DNA from: Clarkia xantiana subsp. parviflora
Taxonomy: Eukaryota; Streptophyta; Magnoliopsida; Myrtales; Onagraceae
Length of the DNA stretch: 64,000 nucleotides
Direction of reading: 5' to 3'
Assembly: GCA_036873135.1 (NCBI GenBank)
Contig: JAPTYO010000004.1
Span: forward strand, 37,419,105 to 37,483,104
In this document: positions 1 to 11,800 of the stretch, piece after piece
How positions within the stretch are numbered: the first letter of the stretch is position 1
Layout: each line of letters starts with the position of its first letter
Made by a program: the position numbers and the translations under genes
The notes under the pieces: generated by a model
Told to the model about the DNA's origin: nothing
The model's database searches: none
Seen by the model: only the letters and a program-made list of their open reading frames with translations

Positions 1-106
1 CGGTTGACCCCCGATAATCGACCCTCCAGCAGCTGAACCCGTGGAGCCTTCTGCCACAGATCTTGTGGACCCTGCTCCCGCTGATGCCGACAAGGACCAA
101 GGCTAA
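1..106 (+). CDS. Possible C-terminal end of an antisense Tat accessory ORF (partial)
   Basis: A short open frame enters from the left edge and ends with TAA at 104-106. It reads as a Pro/Ala/Asp/Glu-rich tail ending ADADKDQG. An in-frame TGA lies at 5-7, so the coding part must start after it, perhaps at an acceptor-like CAG in the first 35 bases. It runs opposite to the gag-pol of the Tat element that follows and converges on it. That is where Tat-lineage elements often carry an antisense ORF, and where Y and W carry theirs. No domain is visible in so short a stretch, so the call rests on position and orientation. Confidence 0.35.
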
Positions 107-765
107 ATGTTTTATCTTTAGAGTCCTTGTATATTTCCTCTTCTTGTAATGCATCATCGGGCCTTTGAGCCCTCATCAATATCAAACTATCTTAGTTCCG
201 ATTTTCCATTGCACTTCTCAAAGCGACTAACTATGCCACTTAGGACATTTCAACACATCACTTAAGATGATTTAGCACACACCACTTAAGCCGATTTGAT
301 CGTGCCAACTAAGGCAATTCAGTCCGCAATACCTAAGACGACTTAACCATTTACACCACCTAAGGCGACTTAATATCGTGCACCACTTAAGGAGACTTTT
401 ATCGTGCACCACTTAAGGCGAATTTTCAACACTTAGAATAAATCCAAGAACCATGCATCACTTAAGACGACTTAATCTCATGCACCACTCAAGGCGACTT
501 TTTATCGTGCACCACTTAAGGCGACTTCTTCTCGTGCACCACTTAAGGCGACTCAACAACACTTAGAATAAATCTAAGAATAATTCTGATCGGAAGCAAC
601 CTCTTTATTTATTGATGGCACAAAATCTGTTTACATCAAATCAAACGATAAATAACTTACACCACTTAAGGCGATTTTACATCGGGCACCACTTAAGGCA
701 ACTTTTTATCGGGCACCACCACTTAAGGCGACTTTTCATCGGGCACCACTTAAGGCGACTTTACA
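107..765. repeat. Tandem array between the pol end and the antisense ORF end of the left Tat element
   Basis: From about 230 to 765 the sequence is a degenerate tandem array. Its recurring core is CACCACTTAAGGCGACTT followed by TTATCGTG or ATCGGGCAC, with a period near 27 bases, and the central CTTAAG is palindromic. Bases 107-230 look like a 3' untranslated region for the plus-strand tail. The array lies exactly in the convergent intergenic interval, as the arrays in Y and W do. Tandem repeats in this part of Tat elements are a known feature of the lineage. A 62-aa frame through the repeats (612-800) is an artefact. Confidence 0.85.
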
Positions 766-1992
766 TCAAGCATGACATTTCTTCAAGTGTTCGCCACTAA
801 AAGAATGCTTCAATACTCTGCCATAGAGGTCTTCCAACTTATACGCATTTGGAGCTGGCATCCCCACGACCTTGTAAGGTCCTTCCCATTTTGGTGACAT
901 CTTGTTGATCCGATCCAAAAGGGTAAACTCGTTTCGACGCCAAACCAGCTCCCCGACGAAGAATTGTCGGGACTTAACTCGCCGATTGTAATACCTGGCC
1001 GTCGCCAAACGCATTCGAGCCTGGACTTCATCGGCTTCCCGCCTCTTCTCTTCGAGCAAGTCCAAATCCAGACGTCTCATTTCATCATTTGTCAAAGGCT
1101 CGTAATATCTCATCCGATGGGACGCCACAGCTACTTCCACGAGAGCAACAGCCTCCGTGCCATAAACAAGGCCAAACGGAGTCTCCCCAGTTGATCGTTT
1201 GGGTGTCGTTCTAACAGCCCAAAGCACATTTTCCAGCTCGTTCAGCCATTTGCCCTTCAAGGCATAGACCCTTTTCCCATCCATCACGATTTTATTGGCT
1301 GATTCCACCTAGCCATTAGTCTGAGCATGATGGACAGAAGCTGTCCGATGCTCGATATTCAACTCCTCCAGATACTCCTTCACTTGAGCCCCGTTAAACA
1401 GTGGACCATTATCGCTGATCACCACCTTTGGAATCCCATATCTGGATATAATGTGGGTCTGGAGAAACTTGACGATTTGGTTCCCCGTCGTCTTGGCCAA
1501 TGCCTTAGCTTCTATCCATTTCGAAAAATAATCAATGGCCACAAGCAAATACTTACACTGACCTTGTGCCTGTGGGAGAGGTCCCACCAAGTCGATACCC
1601 CACTGCGCGAAGGGCCAAGCACTCTTGATGGACGTCAGATTAGCGGCCGGAGCCACGATATTCGGGGCATACCTCTGGCACGCGTCACAGGATCGGACTA
1701 ACATCGTCGCCTCCTTGCTCATCGACGGCCAGTAATAGCCCAAATTCAGCACTTTCCTCATAATGGATCGGGGCCCTTCGTGACAAGCCGCGACCTCTTC
1801 ATGCACCTCCCTCAGGATCCGACTTGCGTCGGGCTCAGCCACGCATTTCAAGTAAGGAGTCGAGAACCACCCCTTTTTGTATAGCTGATTGTCAATCACC
1901 ACGTAATTAACCGCGATCCACCGTATCCTGTCAGCTATTACCCCATCATCAGGGACTGCCCCCGTAGTCAGGTATGCGACTATCGGGGTCAT
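766..1992 (-). pseudogene. Tat integrase with an internal stop
   Basis: Integrase would insert the element cDNA into host chromosomes. The N-terminal HHCC zinc-binding region (VHEEVAACHEG, then CDACQRY) is followed by the catalytic core. The first Asp is in WGIDLVGPL and the second in VISDNGPLF. The Glu is in VESANK, directly after a TAG stop that splits the ORF near 1309. The C-terminal part (766-1000) has the GPY-type module (SPKWEGPYKV) and no chromodomain. A further TAG near 2011 separates it from the RNase H ORF. Both stops are single-base-compatible nonsense changes, so this is a decayed pol rather than a designed readthrough, although readthrough cannot be excluded from sequence alone. 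Confidence 0.9.
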
Positions 1993-2010
1993 CCAAGTGG
2001 GCTCCTCCGC

Positions 2011-4491
2011 CTATCCTGTTTCAATAGCACAGACCTCCGATGGGTCGGTGGTCGACAAGATCACCTTCTCCAAGAAGTGCACCTTCCGATTTTCCTCTAA
2101 GGGTTCCCCCAAGGTGAATTTGCTCAAGGCATCCGCTTCCGCGTTTTCCTCCCTCGGGATAGCCTCGATGTCGAAACTTTTGAAGCTCTCCTTCAAGACT
2201 TGCACCTCGCGAAGGTACTTTCTCATCATCGGACTCTTTGCCTCGTATCGCCCTTGGACTTGATTCACAATCAGACCGGCGTCACATTTCACCCGCAAGT
2301 GACCAACTCCTGTACCCTTGGCAATTTTGAGGCCTGTGATAAGAGCCTCAAACTCAGCTTCGTTGTTCGTGGCCCTAAACGTTAAGGCCAAAGCATATCG
2401 AAGGGGCTCACCCCCGCCTAGTGGAATCAATACGAACCCTGCTCCTGATCCGTCTGAACTCGAGGAGCCATCCGTGTATATTTCCCAAGTATTTTCCTCA
2501 TTTGGCTGTTCTGATTGCTCCGCCATTTCTGGTTGCTCTGCTATCGGGACCTCCATGGTTGCCCCCTCTACAGGGCCCGCTTCTTCCAGATCGGGGGCTG
2601 TAGACTCTGCTATGAAATCCGCCAACGCCTGGCCCTTAATAGCCGTTCTCGGAGCAAAGTGTATGCGAAACTCACTAAGCTCGACTGCCCATTTCACTAA
2701 TCTCCCCGATGCATCAGGTCGGTTCAAAAAATGCTTCAAAGGTTGATTCGTCAACACAGTAATCTCATGCGCATGGAAGTAAGGCCTCAGCTTCCGAGCA
2801 GTAATAATCAACGCAAAGAGATACTTCTCAACGGCGGGATAATTCATTTCAGAATTGGCAAACGCCTTGCTTACATAATACACGGGGACTTGATTACCCT
2901 CGACAATCTTCACTAACACAGAGGTAATAGCAAACTCAGAAACAGCCAAATATAGATAGAGCGGCTCGCCTGGGATCGGTTTCGCCAACGGCGGGAGGGT
3001 GCGAAGGTGCTGCTTGAGTGCCTGGAACGCCTCTTCACACTTGGCAGTCCACTCAAACTTCTTGTTGGCCCTCAGAACTTCAAAAAACGGCATAGATCGG
3101 TCACTTGCCTTAGACAGGAAGCGATTCATCGCAGCTAGTCGGCCATTCAGCACTTGCACCTCCCGATGATTTATCGGAGACTGCATCTCCTCAATTGCCC
3201 TCAACTTCTCGGGGTTCACCTCAATTCCTCTTTGGCTTACCATAAAGCCCAAAAACTTCCCCGAGTGGACTCCGAAGGCGCACTTGGTTGGGTTCAAGCG
3301 AACCTGATGAAGCCTCATCCGCTCAAACGCCGTGGCTAGGTTGTGCACATGATCCTCAGCCTGTCGGGACTTCACCAGCATATCGTCCACGTAAGCCTCC
3401 ATGGTTCTCCCCAGCATATCTCCGAACATCTTGTTCACCATCCTTTGATAAGTTGCCCCGGCATTGATCAATCCGAAGGGCATGACATTGTAGTGATAGA
3501 TGTCGCTATCAGCATAAAAGGCAGTGTGGGGGGCATCCTCCTTAGCCATCTTGATCTGATTATAACCAGAGTAAGCATCCATGAAGCTCAGCAATTCATG
3601 TCCCAACGTGGCATCCAGCAACTGGTCGATCCTCGGAAGCGGGTAACAATCCTTCGGGCAAGCCTTATTCAAGTCGCGGAAATCAACGCACATCCGCCAC
3701 TTCCCATTGCTCTTCTTCACCAGAACCGGGTTGGCGACCCAAGTCTGAAATAGGAGCTCCTTGATAAACCCAGCGTCGAGCAACCTGCCCACCTCCTGCT
3801 GGATCGCGATCCTCTTGTCGGCGCCCATCGGGCGCCTTTTCTGCGCGATAGGCTTGATCGCGGGATCAATCTTCAACTCGTGCACGATCACATCGGGGCT
3901 GATTCCTGGCATGTCACTCGGGGACCAGGCAAACAACTCCTTGAACTCCTTCAGCAGCTCAATCAATTCTCGGGCCCTCTCGTCAGACAGGGCGGACCCG
4001 ATTTTCACCTTCCTCTGAGGTCCGTCAATCTCGACTTCCTTCAAATCCTCCATGGGGGCGGGACGCCCAAACTCCTCTCTGGGATCAGCATCGGTCTGGA
4101 GGATAGTCATAGCCTCCCGTCTTCTCCTTCGGGTGGCATTAACGTAGCACCTCCTGGAAGCCACCTGGTCACCCTTGACCTCCCCGACTCCGTGATCAGT
4201 CGGGAACTTCATCTTCTGGTGAACAGTCGAGGCAACTGCCATCAGGGGGTTGATGGTGGTTCTCCCGATAATCGCATTGTAAGTTCCCGCGGACTCAACC
4301 ACCACGAAGTCCACATTCCTCCTCTCCGCTTTCCATCCACTACCGAACTCCACTGGTAAGGTGATCATTCCCAGCGGATAGGAGGTAATACCGGAGAACC
4401 CGACCATCGGGAAGTTCACCTCCTTGAGATCCTTCTTCGTTTTTCCCATGGCCTGCAGTGCATCCATAAACAGAATATCGAAGAGCTCCAT
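2011..4491 (-). pseudogene. Tat pol: protease C-terminal half, reverse transcriptase and two RNase H domains
   Basis: The 826-aa frame starts inside the protease, just after its active site (GYLVGFSG-like strand, then IIGRTTINP). The RT core shows LVKKSNGKWRMCVDFRDLNK, MPFGLINAGATYQRMVNKMF and the catalytic YVDDML. The usual Ty3 RNase H follows (VYYVSKAFANSEMNYPAVEK). Then comes a second, plant/archaeal-like RNase H (IYTDGSSSSDGSGAG, NNEAEFEALITGL, DAGLIVNQVQG, EENAEADALSKF) with its acidic residues in place. This double RNase H is diagnostic for Tat. The real polyprotein began upstream in another frame. The ORF ends at a TAG before integrase. Confidence 0.93.
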
Positions 4492-5071
4492 CCATCGATT
4501 AAAATTCGCTTCATCTCGTACCCATCCACGTCCAGGGTCACGACCAAAGCATCATCGTGTGGACTCTCCACACCTATCAAGTCCTCCGCTGAAAAGGAAA
4601 TCACCATCTCTTCCTTCGCGGTCCAAGATCGGGACCTCTTGCCCAGCACCACAGCAGCGGAAATTCTAGAGGCATAGACCTCCCGAGAGGCTGTGGTGTC
4701 ACCTCCTGAGGCAAATCCTCCGTGAATCACATTGATGGTGCCCCGCTTCTCCTTACGGGCACCAGAAGACTCTGGCTCAAACTTTTTCTTCTTTGGGGAC
4801 CGATCGCGGGATCAGGAACGGGACCGCGATCGAGATCGGGAGCGGGAACGACACCGCCTTTCAGCCACAAATTCTTTGAGCTTCCCCTTCTGGATAAGCT
4901 TTTCAATTTCCTTCTTCAACTCTCGACAGTGGTTAGTGTCGTGACCGCTGGCGCGGTGGAACCGACAGTAATGATCGGTGCGGGATCCCAAAAACTCTCC
5001 TTCCTTCTTCGGGGGGTACCTAGAGATACCTTGTCGATCCATGACCGCTAACACCTCCGCCATGGAGCTAT
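4416..5071 (-). pseudogene. Tat gag-pro junction: CHHC knuckle and damaged retropepsin site, two frameshifts
   Basis: Two short frames continue gag into pol. Frame 4812-5063 carries the knuckle CRFHRASGHDTNHC (C-x2-H-x4-H-x4-C, the Tat variant of the CCHC nucleocapsid finger) and ends in an Arg/Ser dipeptide run encoded by an imperfect cgatcggga-type repeat. Frame 4416-4730 carries VTLDVDGYEMKRILIDGWSSS. The retropepsin motif is normally DGGSS, so the second Gly is replaced by Trp. The frame is then lost within a few codons and resumes at 4491 in another phase. The frameshifts and the Gly-to-Trp change make the protease non-functional in this copy. Confidence 0.85.
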
Positions 5072-6337
5072 TCAGAGGGATGTTAAGTCCTCCCGCTTGT
5101 CCTTCCTCGGGGGACGTCTGTCCTCCCTTCGATCAGAACGACCTCGAGTCCGACTGCCCTCGGACTTATCCTTCCGCTTATGGTCGTCCAACGGCTTGAG
5201 CGACTGCTTCCCCCTATTCGACTTCGGAGGATCAAGCTCTCCGGTAGCTATTTTCGACTCTTGCACGTCGATTTGCTGCTTCACCCTCTTCTGCAGTGCC
5301 TCCATGTTCCACACAGCCTTCTCAGCCACGCTGTGCATCAGGTCGGAACCATAGGGGGCTGTCAGGTTCCGAAGGAAGGTGCGAATGGTCTCTCCCTCCG
5401 ATATCTCTTCATCAATATCCGCCACGCTAGCAGTATACAGCTGGTAGTAATGTGCTAGCGATTCGTCGGGTCTCTGCACCACCTGGGCCAGGGACCTCAC
5501 ACTCTTCAGGAGGCGCCGACGACCCTGGTACTGCTGAATAAAACGGTCGTGCATATCAGCCCAGCAGGTGATGCACCCTGGGGGCAGGCTGAAGAACCAG
5601 GTCAGGGCCCTCTCACCAATTGTATTCGGGAACAGTACACACACGATATCGTCATTCGGGGCTCTGCCCAGACAAGCCATGAGGTGCTTCTGGACATGAC
5701 GAACTGGATCTCCCTCGCCATCACACTCCTTAACTGTGGGGATACCCAACCCTGGCGGGGCGAGGGTGTCTATTAGTCGGGGAACGAAGGGATGGGTGGA
5801 TCGATCTCTCAGTTCCGACATCATCGGCTTCTGCTCCCCCATGCAAATGTTCACGATCTTCACCACCTGATCGGGGGTGATGGGACCATTAAGGGGAATG
5901 GTTCTATGCTGCACTGGTCCTGGCCCGTCGACCACAAATCGCTCCGACTGAGCAGGCTCCTTTCCCTTGTCCTGGCTTCTGGGTTGGGCCTCCTGCACAT
6001 TATGAACCTCTGCTGGCGGGGGCACCTCCTCCTGCCTCCTGGCGGCCTCTCTTCGCTCTAAGAGAGCCTCTACGGCCGCCAAAAACATCGGCATGGCATT
6101 CGCCACAGCCTTCGCCAGATCCGTGTTTGGAGGAGCCTCCTCCTCCCTATTCTCTTGGTGTTGAGCAGTATCTTCAGGAACTTCATTGTGCCCCCCTGTC
6201 CGGGAGACCTCAGCAGGGAGATTTTGGTCCTCAGCACGCTCCGGTGGCGAATTCAGAGTTCTGGCAGGATGACGGGAACCACCAGATTGTCCTTGCCTTC
6301 TTTGCTTACCAGCCGCCATTGAACGAGTAGAAGTCAT
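5072..6337 (-). CDS. Tat gag, N-terminal and capsid part
   Basis: This 421-aa frame starts at an ATG 19 bases downstream of the primer-binding region and encodes the structural Gag that forms the cytoplasmic particle. The N-terminal third is hydrophilic and rich in Pro/Glu/Gln. The retrotransposon-gag core is central (VRHVQKHLMACLGR, ERALTWFFSLPPGCITCW, DRFIQQYQGRR, DESLAHYYQLYTA, AEKAVWNMEALQKRVKQQID). The tail is Lys/Arg/Asp-rich. It ends at a stop just before the knuckle frame, so the Gag is truncated by a frameshift. The core aligns by eye with the Gag of Y (33480-34030). Confidence 0.88.
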   Translation of the reverse strand: MTSTRSMAAGKQRRQGQSGGSRHPARTLNSPPERAEDQNLPAEVSRTGGHNEVPEDTAQHQENREEEAPPNTDLAKAVANAMPMFLAAVEALLERREAARRQEEVPPPAEVHNVQEAQPRSQDKGKEPAQSERFVVDGPGPVQHRTIPLNGPITPDQVVKIVNICMGEQKPMMSELRDRSTHPFVPRLIDTLAPPGLGIPTVKECDGEGDPVRHVQKHLMACLGRAPNDDIVCVLFPNTIGERALTWFFSLPPGCITCWADMHDRFIQQYQGRRRLLKSVRSLAQVVQRPDESLAHYYQLYTASVADIDEEISEGETIRTFLRNLTAPYGSDLMHSVAEKAVWNMEALQKRVKQQIDVQESKIATGELDPPKSNRGKQSLKPLDDHKRKDKSEGSRTRGRSDRREDRRPPRKDKREDLTSL

Positions 6338-6355
6338 TCTAGCTTTTTGTCACGT

Positions 6356-6374
6356 TTCCCACAGACGGCGCCAA
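6356..6374 (-). promoter_or_regulatory. Primer binding site of the left Tat element
   Basis: On the minus strand, directly after the LTR end CCAACA, the sequence reads TTGGCGCCGTCTGTGGGAA. Its first nine bases (TGGCGCCGT) match the complement of a plant tRNA-Asp 3' end including CCA, and the match then fails. Element Y has the same start (TTGGCGCCGTCTG) at 32668, so both use the same primer family. Confidence 0.75.
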
Positions 6375-7130
6375 TGTTGGATCACGGTTGGAACTCCGGT
6401 ACGGTCTTGACGGCGATCCGAACTCCTTCGCTCTATGTAATCCTGCAAGAGGGGAATAGACCGGGCAGTGACCCAGAATCCCTCTCCGATGCTTAAATGA
6501 GTATCTCGATAATCTCAAAAACTGGCAAGCAAGAGTCTCAGTATGTAAACGCCCGAATCGAACCGAGAACCTTTTGTCAGGCTATTGTTCTTCCTCCCTT
6601 TTATAGGCGAAGAGCTACCTCAGTTACCTGGTGAACCGCTGGGGCGGTTAGCCCACGTTCCGCTTATCTCGGCCACGATCCCGCCTAACTCGACCATGAT
6701 CTCGCTTATCTCGGCCACGCCCCGCGTATCCTGGCCATGATCTCGCTTATCTCGGCCACGCCCTGCGTATCTCGGCCATGATCTCGCTTATCTCGGCCAC
6801 GCCCGCGTATCTCGGCCTCAACCTCTGATGGCAAGTCCCGACCAATATCGGGGACTCCAGAGTTATCTCATTATGTCACCGCTCGGGGCCCCTCGTCATC
6901 GTGACAGGGCCAACATTCTCAGGGATTCATCATCGGGGCCTACTTAAAGGCATCTCATCGGGAGCGCCTGGCTCACCTATCGGGACCGACTCTGTCGGGA
7001 CCTTTCACCATCAGGATTCCCTCTGTCGGGACCCTTCGCATTGGTCTTCTTGACCCCTTTTAGGGTCCAGTGGGCCTATTCACCGTTTACTCGCCGTTAA
7101 AGGGCCTAACGGCCATAGCGAAACCCATCA
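6375..7130 (-). repeat. LTR of the left Tat element (5' LTR in element orientation)
   Basis: The 756-bp LTR reads TGATGGG...CCAACA on the minus strand. TGATGG is the same start as in Y, Z and W. A TATA box (TATAAAAGG, minus) lies at about 6597-6605. Upstream of it, at about 6655-6825, is a tandem array with period near 52 bases of CTCGCTTATCTCGGCCACGC-type units. Downstream, near 6441-6450, is the acceptor-like CTCTTGCAGGATT also seen in the other Tat LTRs. The 5 bp outside its right end are GTATC. The partner LTR lies outside the window, so the target duplication cannot be tested. Confidence 0.85.
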
Positions 7131-7135
7131 GTATC

Positions 7136-7284
7136 CACTCGAATTACACACAACAAATTGTGCGTACCATTTACCATGTCTAAAATACAAACCGAATTTT
7201 TTGTGTGGAATCTGTATGTACACTTGATTGCACACCACCTACACACCACTTTGGCTGTGTGCACTTTGGGATTTTCTTGTAGTG
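7136..7284 (-). mobile_element. Terminal fragment of a CACTA (En/Spm) DNA transposon
   Basis: The stretch ends with TTTTCTTGTAGTG, the reverse complement of the classic CACTACAAGAAAA terminus. Inside it are short subterminal-type motifs (TGCACAC, GTGTGCA, CACACCAC) in both orientations. The Tat LTR abuts it on the left, so the Tat element seems to have inserted into the CACTA element, whose other end is not in the window. No transposase is seen. Confidence 0.6.
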
Positions 7285-7436
7285 TTACAATACCTGAACT
7301 CAAACAAAGAACAGGAAAGCCGACGACATCGGCTAAAAAATAACTAGAAAGGTTGAACACGACATAAGTTGAAATCAACCTAGGAAAAACTCTGCAATTC
7401 GTCAACACGAAGAACAGAGGAGTAGAAAAATATAAC

Positions 7437-8220
7437 TTGGATTCCAAAAATACGGATTCCGAAAAATATTGGATACTCAACCAAAAGGAAGAGATCACAA
7501 TTGGCAAGTCTCTTGTGCCCTGGAAGGTTAAGAAGCAAGATACAGTCTCAACTTCTTTTGCTGAAGTTGAGTATCGTAGTATGGGACCGGTTGCTCGTGA
7601 GGTAATTTGGCTTAGAAATCTTCTGAAAGAGTTGGGGTTTGAGTAGAAAAATGTTGTGGTTCTTTATTGTGATAATAAATATATGCTATTCAAATAGCTT
7701 CAAACCCCGTCTTTCATGAGAGGACTAAGCGTATAGAGATAGATTGTCATTTTGTTAGAGAATTGTTTGTTCGTGATATTTTGCAGTTTAGGTATATTAA
7801 ATCAAGTGAACACCTTGCGGATTTATTTACCAAAGCGTTGCCCAGACAACAGCATGAATATCTTAGTGTTAGAGTGGGCATGAAGAACATCTTTGGAAAT
7901 CCGGGGGAGTAATGTTGTTGTTTGAAGATCAAGTTCTTGAAGTTGTTATGTAGCCTGCACTTGAGGGGGAGTATTGAAGTTATATTGGGTTGTTCAAGTC
8001 AAGTTTGGGCTGCTGCTTTAGTTGTGTTATTTGTTATTGGGCTTCTGTCAGCTTTGTCTTCTTTGTGGGTTTGTATTATGTGGACCTTGGTTATTATATA
8101 GGTTAGGCATTCAAGAATGAGAGCAACCAGATGAAGGAATTTGCTCAATAAACTCTTTAGTGCTCTCTTTTCTTCTTTGTGGCTAGGGTTTCGTATCAAG
8201 CCCTAATCTGTTTCATTCTA
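7437..8220 (+). pseudogene. Ty1/copia remnant: RNase H end and possible 3' LTR
   Basis: Frame 7437-7646 carries the end of a copia RNase H (SLVPWKVKKQDTVSTSFAEV, then EYRSMGPVAREVIWLRNLL). A stop follows, and further pieces are readable in shifting frames up to about 7910 (DNKYM; CLFVIFC; SLEIRGS). A polypurine-like TTGAGGGGGAGTAT at about 7961-7976 is followed by TGAAGTTATATTGGG, a plausible 3' LTR start. The LTR would run to about 8220, but its end is not defined. RT and integrase are gone. The piece is old and inactive. Confidence 0.75.
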
Positions 8221-8783
8221 GATTTCCAGAAATCAGACAAAGAGAAAATCTAGAAAGTGCGGAGACGGAGATGATGATCGGAAAAGCTAATAACTAGGGT
8301 TCTTGGTTAATTGAAAGAGAATTGAAAAAATCTCTTTGTTGTTTTCTTTTTGGGGGTCGGCTAATTAGTTATCGACTTTTTTTTTTTTTTAATTAATAAT
8401 GAGTTAGTTCCCGGCTAGATAATAACATGTTTATTGAGGGTGAGTGACGAGGAGTTTTCCAGGTAGCTCAGCTTTCCATGTAGTTTTAGTTGCGACAAAT
8501 TAATAATAAAAGAGAGATTGCTTTCCGTCAACTTTAATTGCGCGGGTGTAGTGAAGCAACTTATTTTCTACGTACCGACTTCTCCTTTAATTACAGCCCC
8601 GACTGTATGCATGGAATTTTGATAATCACGCAACGTTATCACTTTGCCAGCCAGCCTAATCTCCCTTTATTATAAACTTAATTAATTAAGACTAGTTATA
8701 TATATCTGGAGACTTTCCTTCTTTCCTCTCATAATTCTTTCGTCTCTACCGGCATTGCATTTAAGACTGCACCCTGCAGCTTG

Positions 8784-8814
<31 letters not shown>

Positions 8815-8820
8815 CCAATA
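8221..8820. other. Intergenic region and promoter side of the DUF707 gene
   Basis: There is no coding potential here. It contains a poly-T run near 8380, a TATA-like TTTATTATAAAC at about 8667 and an (AT)n microsatellite at about 8789-8813 directly before the proposed start codon. I see no defined element borders. Confidence 0.5.
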
Positions 8821-11800
8821 ATGTACAAATTGGCATTGTTCCTCTCTTTGGTTGGGAGTAGTGTCTTTTTAGTTTCACATTTTATGCAGCAGGTACCAAT
8901 TAATTAAACAGGATTGAATAATATATAATAACTAATTATGTCGTATATATGTGTGAAGAATTTAGGAGTAGAGAAGTCATGTGATGATGAGGGTCCATGC
9001 AGGAGGTTGGACGTACCGCTGCCCCGAGGCATTGTGGCCACCACTACCGACTTGGAAATGAGACCCACTCTCTGGGGCCAACCCCAACTACAACTACCTT
9101 CAAAGAGCTTGCTGGCCATACCAGCTGGAATTAACCAAAAGCAAAATGTCAACAACATTGTCACTAAGGTACCCTACGCACCTATTAATATATATATGAT
9201 CTGTACGTATGCATGTTTATATATTATTATTATAATAAAATCAATTTGCAGTTCCCATTAAGCGATTATAGTATCATGATTTTCCATTACGATGGCATCC
9301 TGGATGAGTGGATGGACCTCCAATGGAGTAGCCGAGCTATACATGTTTCAGCAATCCATCAAACTAAGTGGTATCTATCTTCATTTTCACCTTATCTTAA
9401 TTAATTAATACCCTAGCTAGCTACCTAACCAAATTCCATCATGCATCCATACCCCCCCTCAAAACTCCAATTCTGTACATAATAGGTGATCTCACTCGCA
9501 AACCCAGAAATTTTATAATGGTCATATTTTTCGACAAAATTTTTTTTGTAAAAAAGTTACTGTCGTAAAAAATAATTATAATATTTTTTTCATAAATATT
9601 ATATATTAAACTGTAATATTTTGATAATAAAAGAAAGCGTTATTTACCAAATTATTAGCTCATAGACAGATTGCAACCTAAATATTTTTTGGACAATTTG
9701 CTATCTTAACTAGGTTTTACTTACTGGTCTAACTGATAGTTGAACCTTTTTTTTTTTTTTTTTTACAATTTCGTAGCTCAGATTTCGCTTTGTAGATAAT
9801 TTACTAGCTCATATTTCCTTTTATATAGACAACTACCAAGCTCGGGTTTTACTTTTTGGACAATTTGCTATTTACCAAATTGTACACAAAGCAAAACTGG
9901 AGCTAGCAAATTATCTACAAAATGTAACTCTAGGTACTAAATTGTCCATAAAAGTCTTCACTTAGTTAATTGTCCAAATATCGAAACCTAATATAGCAAT
10001 TTGTATGAAAAAACTTCAACTAGAAATTTTTCCAAGTGTTTAAACGTGAACTAGCAATTTACATAATCACTTTGGTAAGAATAATTTAGTCCATTCTATA
10101 ACTTATAAGATTAATTATATTTTATCCATATATATAATTAAAAAATAGAAAAAGGGGGACATTTTGTCCCGTTTGTTAATAGTGTTGAATATCCCACTGT
10201 GAGTGGTTATATACCACACCGTTGGTAATTGTAATATTAGAGCACCATATAAGCAAGTGGGCTACCTCCTCCTATTACCAATTGGTTTTAGGAAGGAATC
10301 CCAATTGTGGAAATGATTGCTCGATGTTGGCCCGTTGAGATTGACTCAGCCCAATGTGGAATTTAAAAAATAGTGCGTCCGCCACTCGGTGATCGGCACT
10401 TGTCCATGAATACAATTAGGGAATAATTGTAATATTCTTGATTTAGCCATTTAAAATCTTACTTTAGCACGATTTTTATTTATATTAACCTATTTGCAAT
10501 ATATTAAATTCAAATCTTACTTTAACCGTCATTCTTTTTGTTTCACCAACCTTGTCTAAGTTTCCCTTTATGTGATAGAATATTCAACTCACCCTTAGTT
10601 GTTTTCACTTTCAAATTAAAGCACACTAGTTATTTTCCACAATTATAACTTAAACATATTGTACTTATCATTTTAGCTAGTAATATATATACTAGTGCTT
10701 ACTGCTTTATTATAAAAACATAGTCCTTTTCACCCAATATGCTCGTACGTACGTATTTCATTCATAATATAAAATTAGGTTATAATATTATTGAGTTACG
10801 CAATAAAAATTGAGTTGCATTGCATTGCATGAGGTGGTATGCGAAGCGGTTCCTCCATCCGGACATTGTTTGTGAATACGATTATATCTTCCTCTGGGAT
10901 GAAGATCTCGGAGTAGAAAACTTTGACGTAGAAAGGTACGTACGTGAACATGCATATGCATGAATTTATAGATAGATTAATTGATCATGTGTAGCAGGTA
11001 TATGTGGATAGTGAAAGAAGAAGGGTTGGAAATATCACAACCAGCAGTGGATGCCACAAAATCAAGGGTGCATCATAAGATTACCAAACGCAATACCAAC
11101 CTCAAGCTCCATAGGTAACACATTACTTAGCTAGCTAGCTAGGCTTTTTGTGACTGAGCAAGCAAAGCTTCTAATTAAAGGGTGTTTTGTTTCTGGTTCC
11201 ATATATATAAATATGCGCGCAGAAGAATCCACCAACGGGTTGGCGGCGGAATCGTGTGTGATGAAAATAGTACAGGCCCTCCCTGCACAGGGTAATAATA
11301 GTAAGACCTATATATATATGTTGTGACAGCACAGTAGTAGTCTGATTAATTAGGGTTTTGGCATATATATATATATAGATGGGTGGAGATCATGGCTCCT
11401 GTTTTCTCGCGAGCATCTTGGCGCTGCGTATGGCACATGATTCAGGTGATGATCGAGCATGCAGCTATATATATATATATATATCGAAATTAATTATATC
11501 CATCCATTTTGTTGACACACGCAGAATGACTTAGTCCACGCTTGGGGTTTGGATTATCAGCTTGGGTACTGCGCCCAGGGTGATAGGACGATCAATGTTG
11601 GCATTGTGGATTCCGAGTACATACTTCATTCCGGGATTTTAATTACTCTCGCAACTTCATTTCAAAAGGTCCTTTCTCATCGAACTTTGACACGGGGTGT
11701 TTTCTCATGTCAAATTGCCACTTAATTACTACCGATTTGACACAACTTTTTCTTAACACGAACTTTTACACGTCTTTTGCCCCGTCTTAAACTGACACGA

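Larger units (their letters stand above)
1..7130 (-). mobile_element. Ty3/gypsy Tat-lineage LTR retrotransposon, autonomous type, degenerate, left end outside window
   Basis: On the minus strand the order is LTR (7130-6375), primer binding site, gag, CHHC knuckle, protease, RT, RNase H, second RNase H, integrase, tandem repeats and convergent antisense ORF tail. The second RNase H domain, the absence of a chromodomain and the antisense ORF mark the Tat lineage. The other LTR lies left of base 1. The reading frames are broken by at least two frameshifts and two in-frame stops, so this copy is dead, but it is the only one here with a full enzyme set. It illustrates the kind of helper that Y and W would need. 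Confidence 0.93.

Noticed and set aside
2010..2014. Programmed stop readthrough between RNase H and integrase
   Set aside because: A second stop inside the integrase catalytic core and gag-pro frameshifts point to simple decay.
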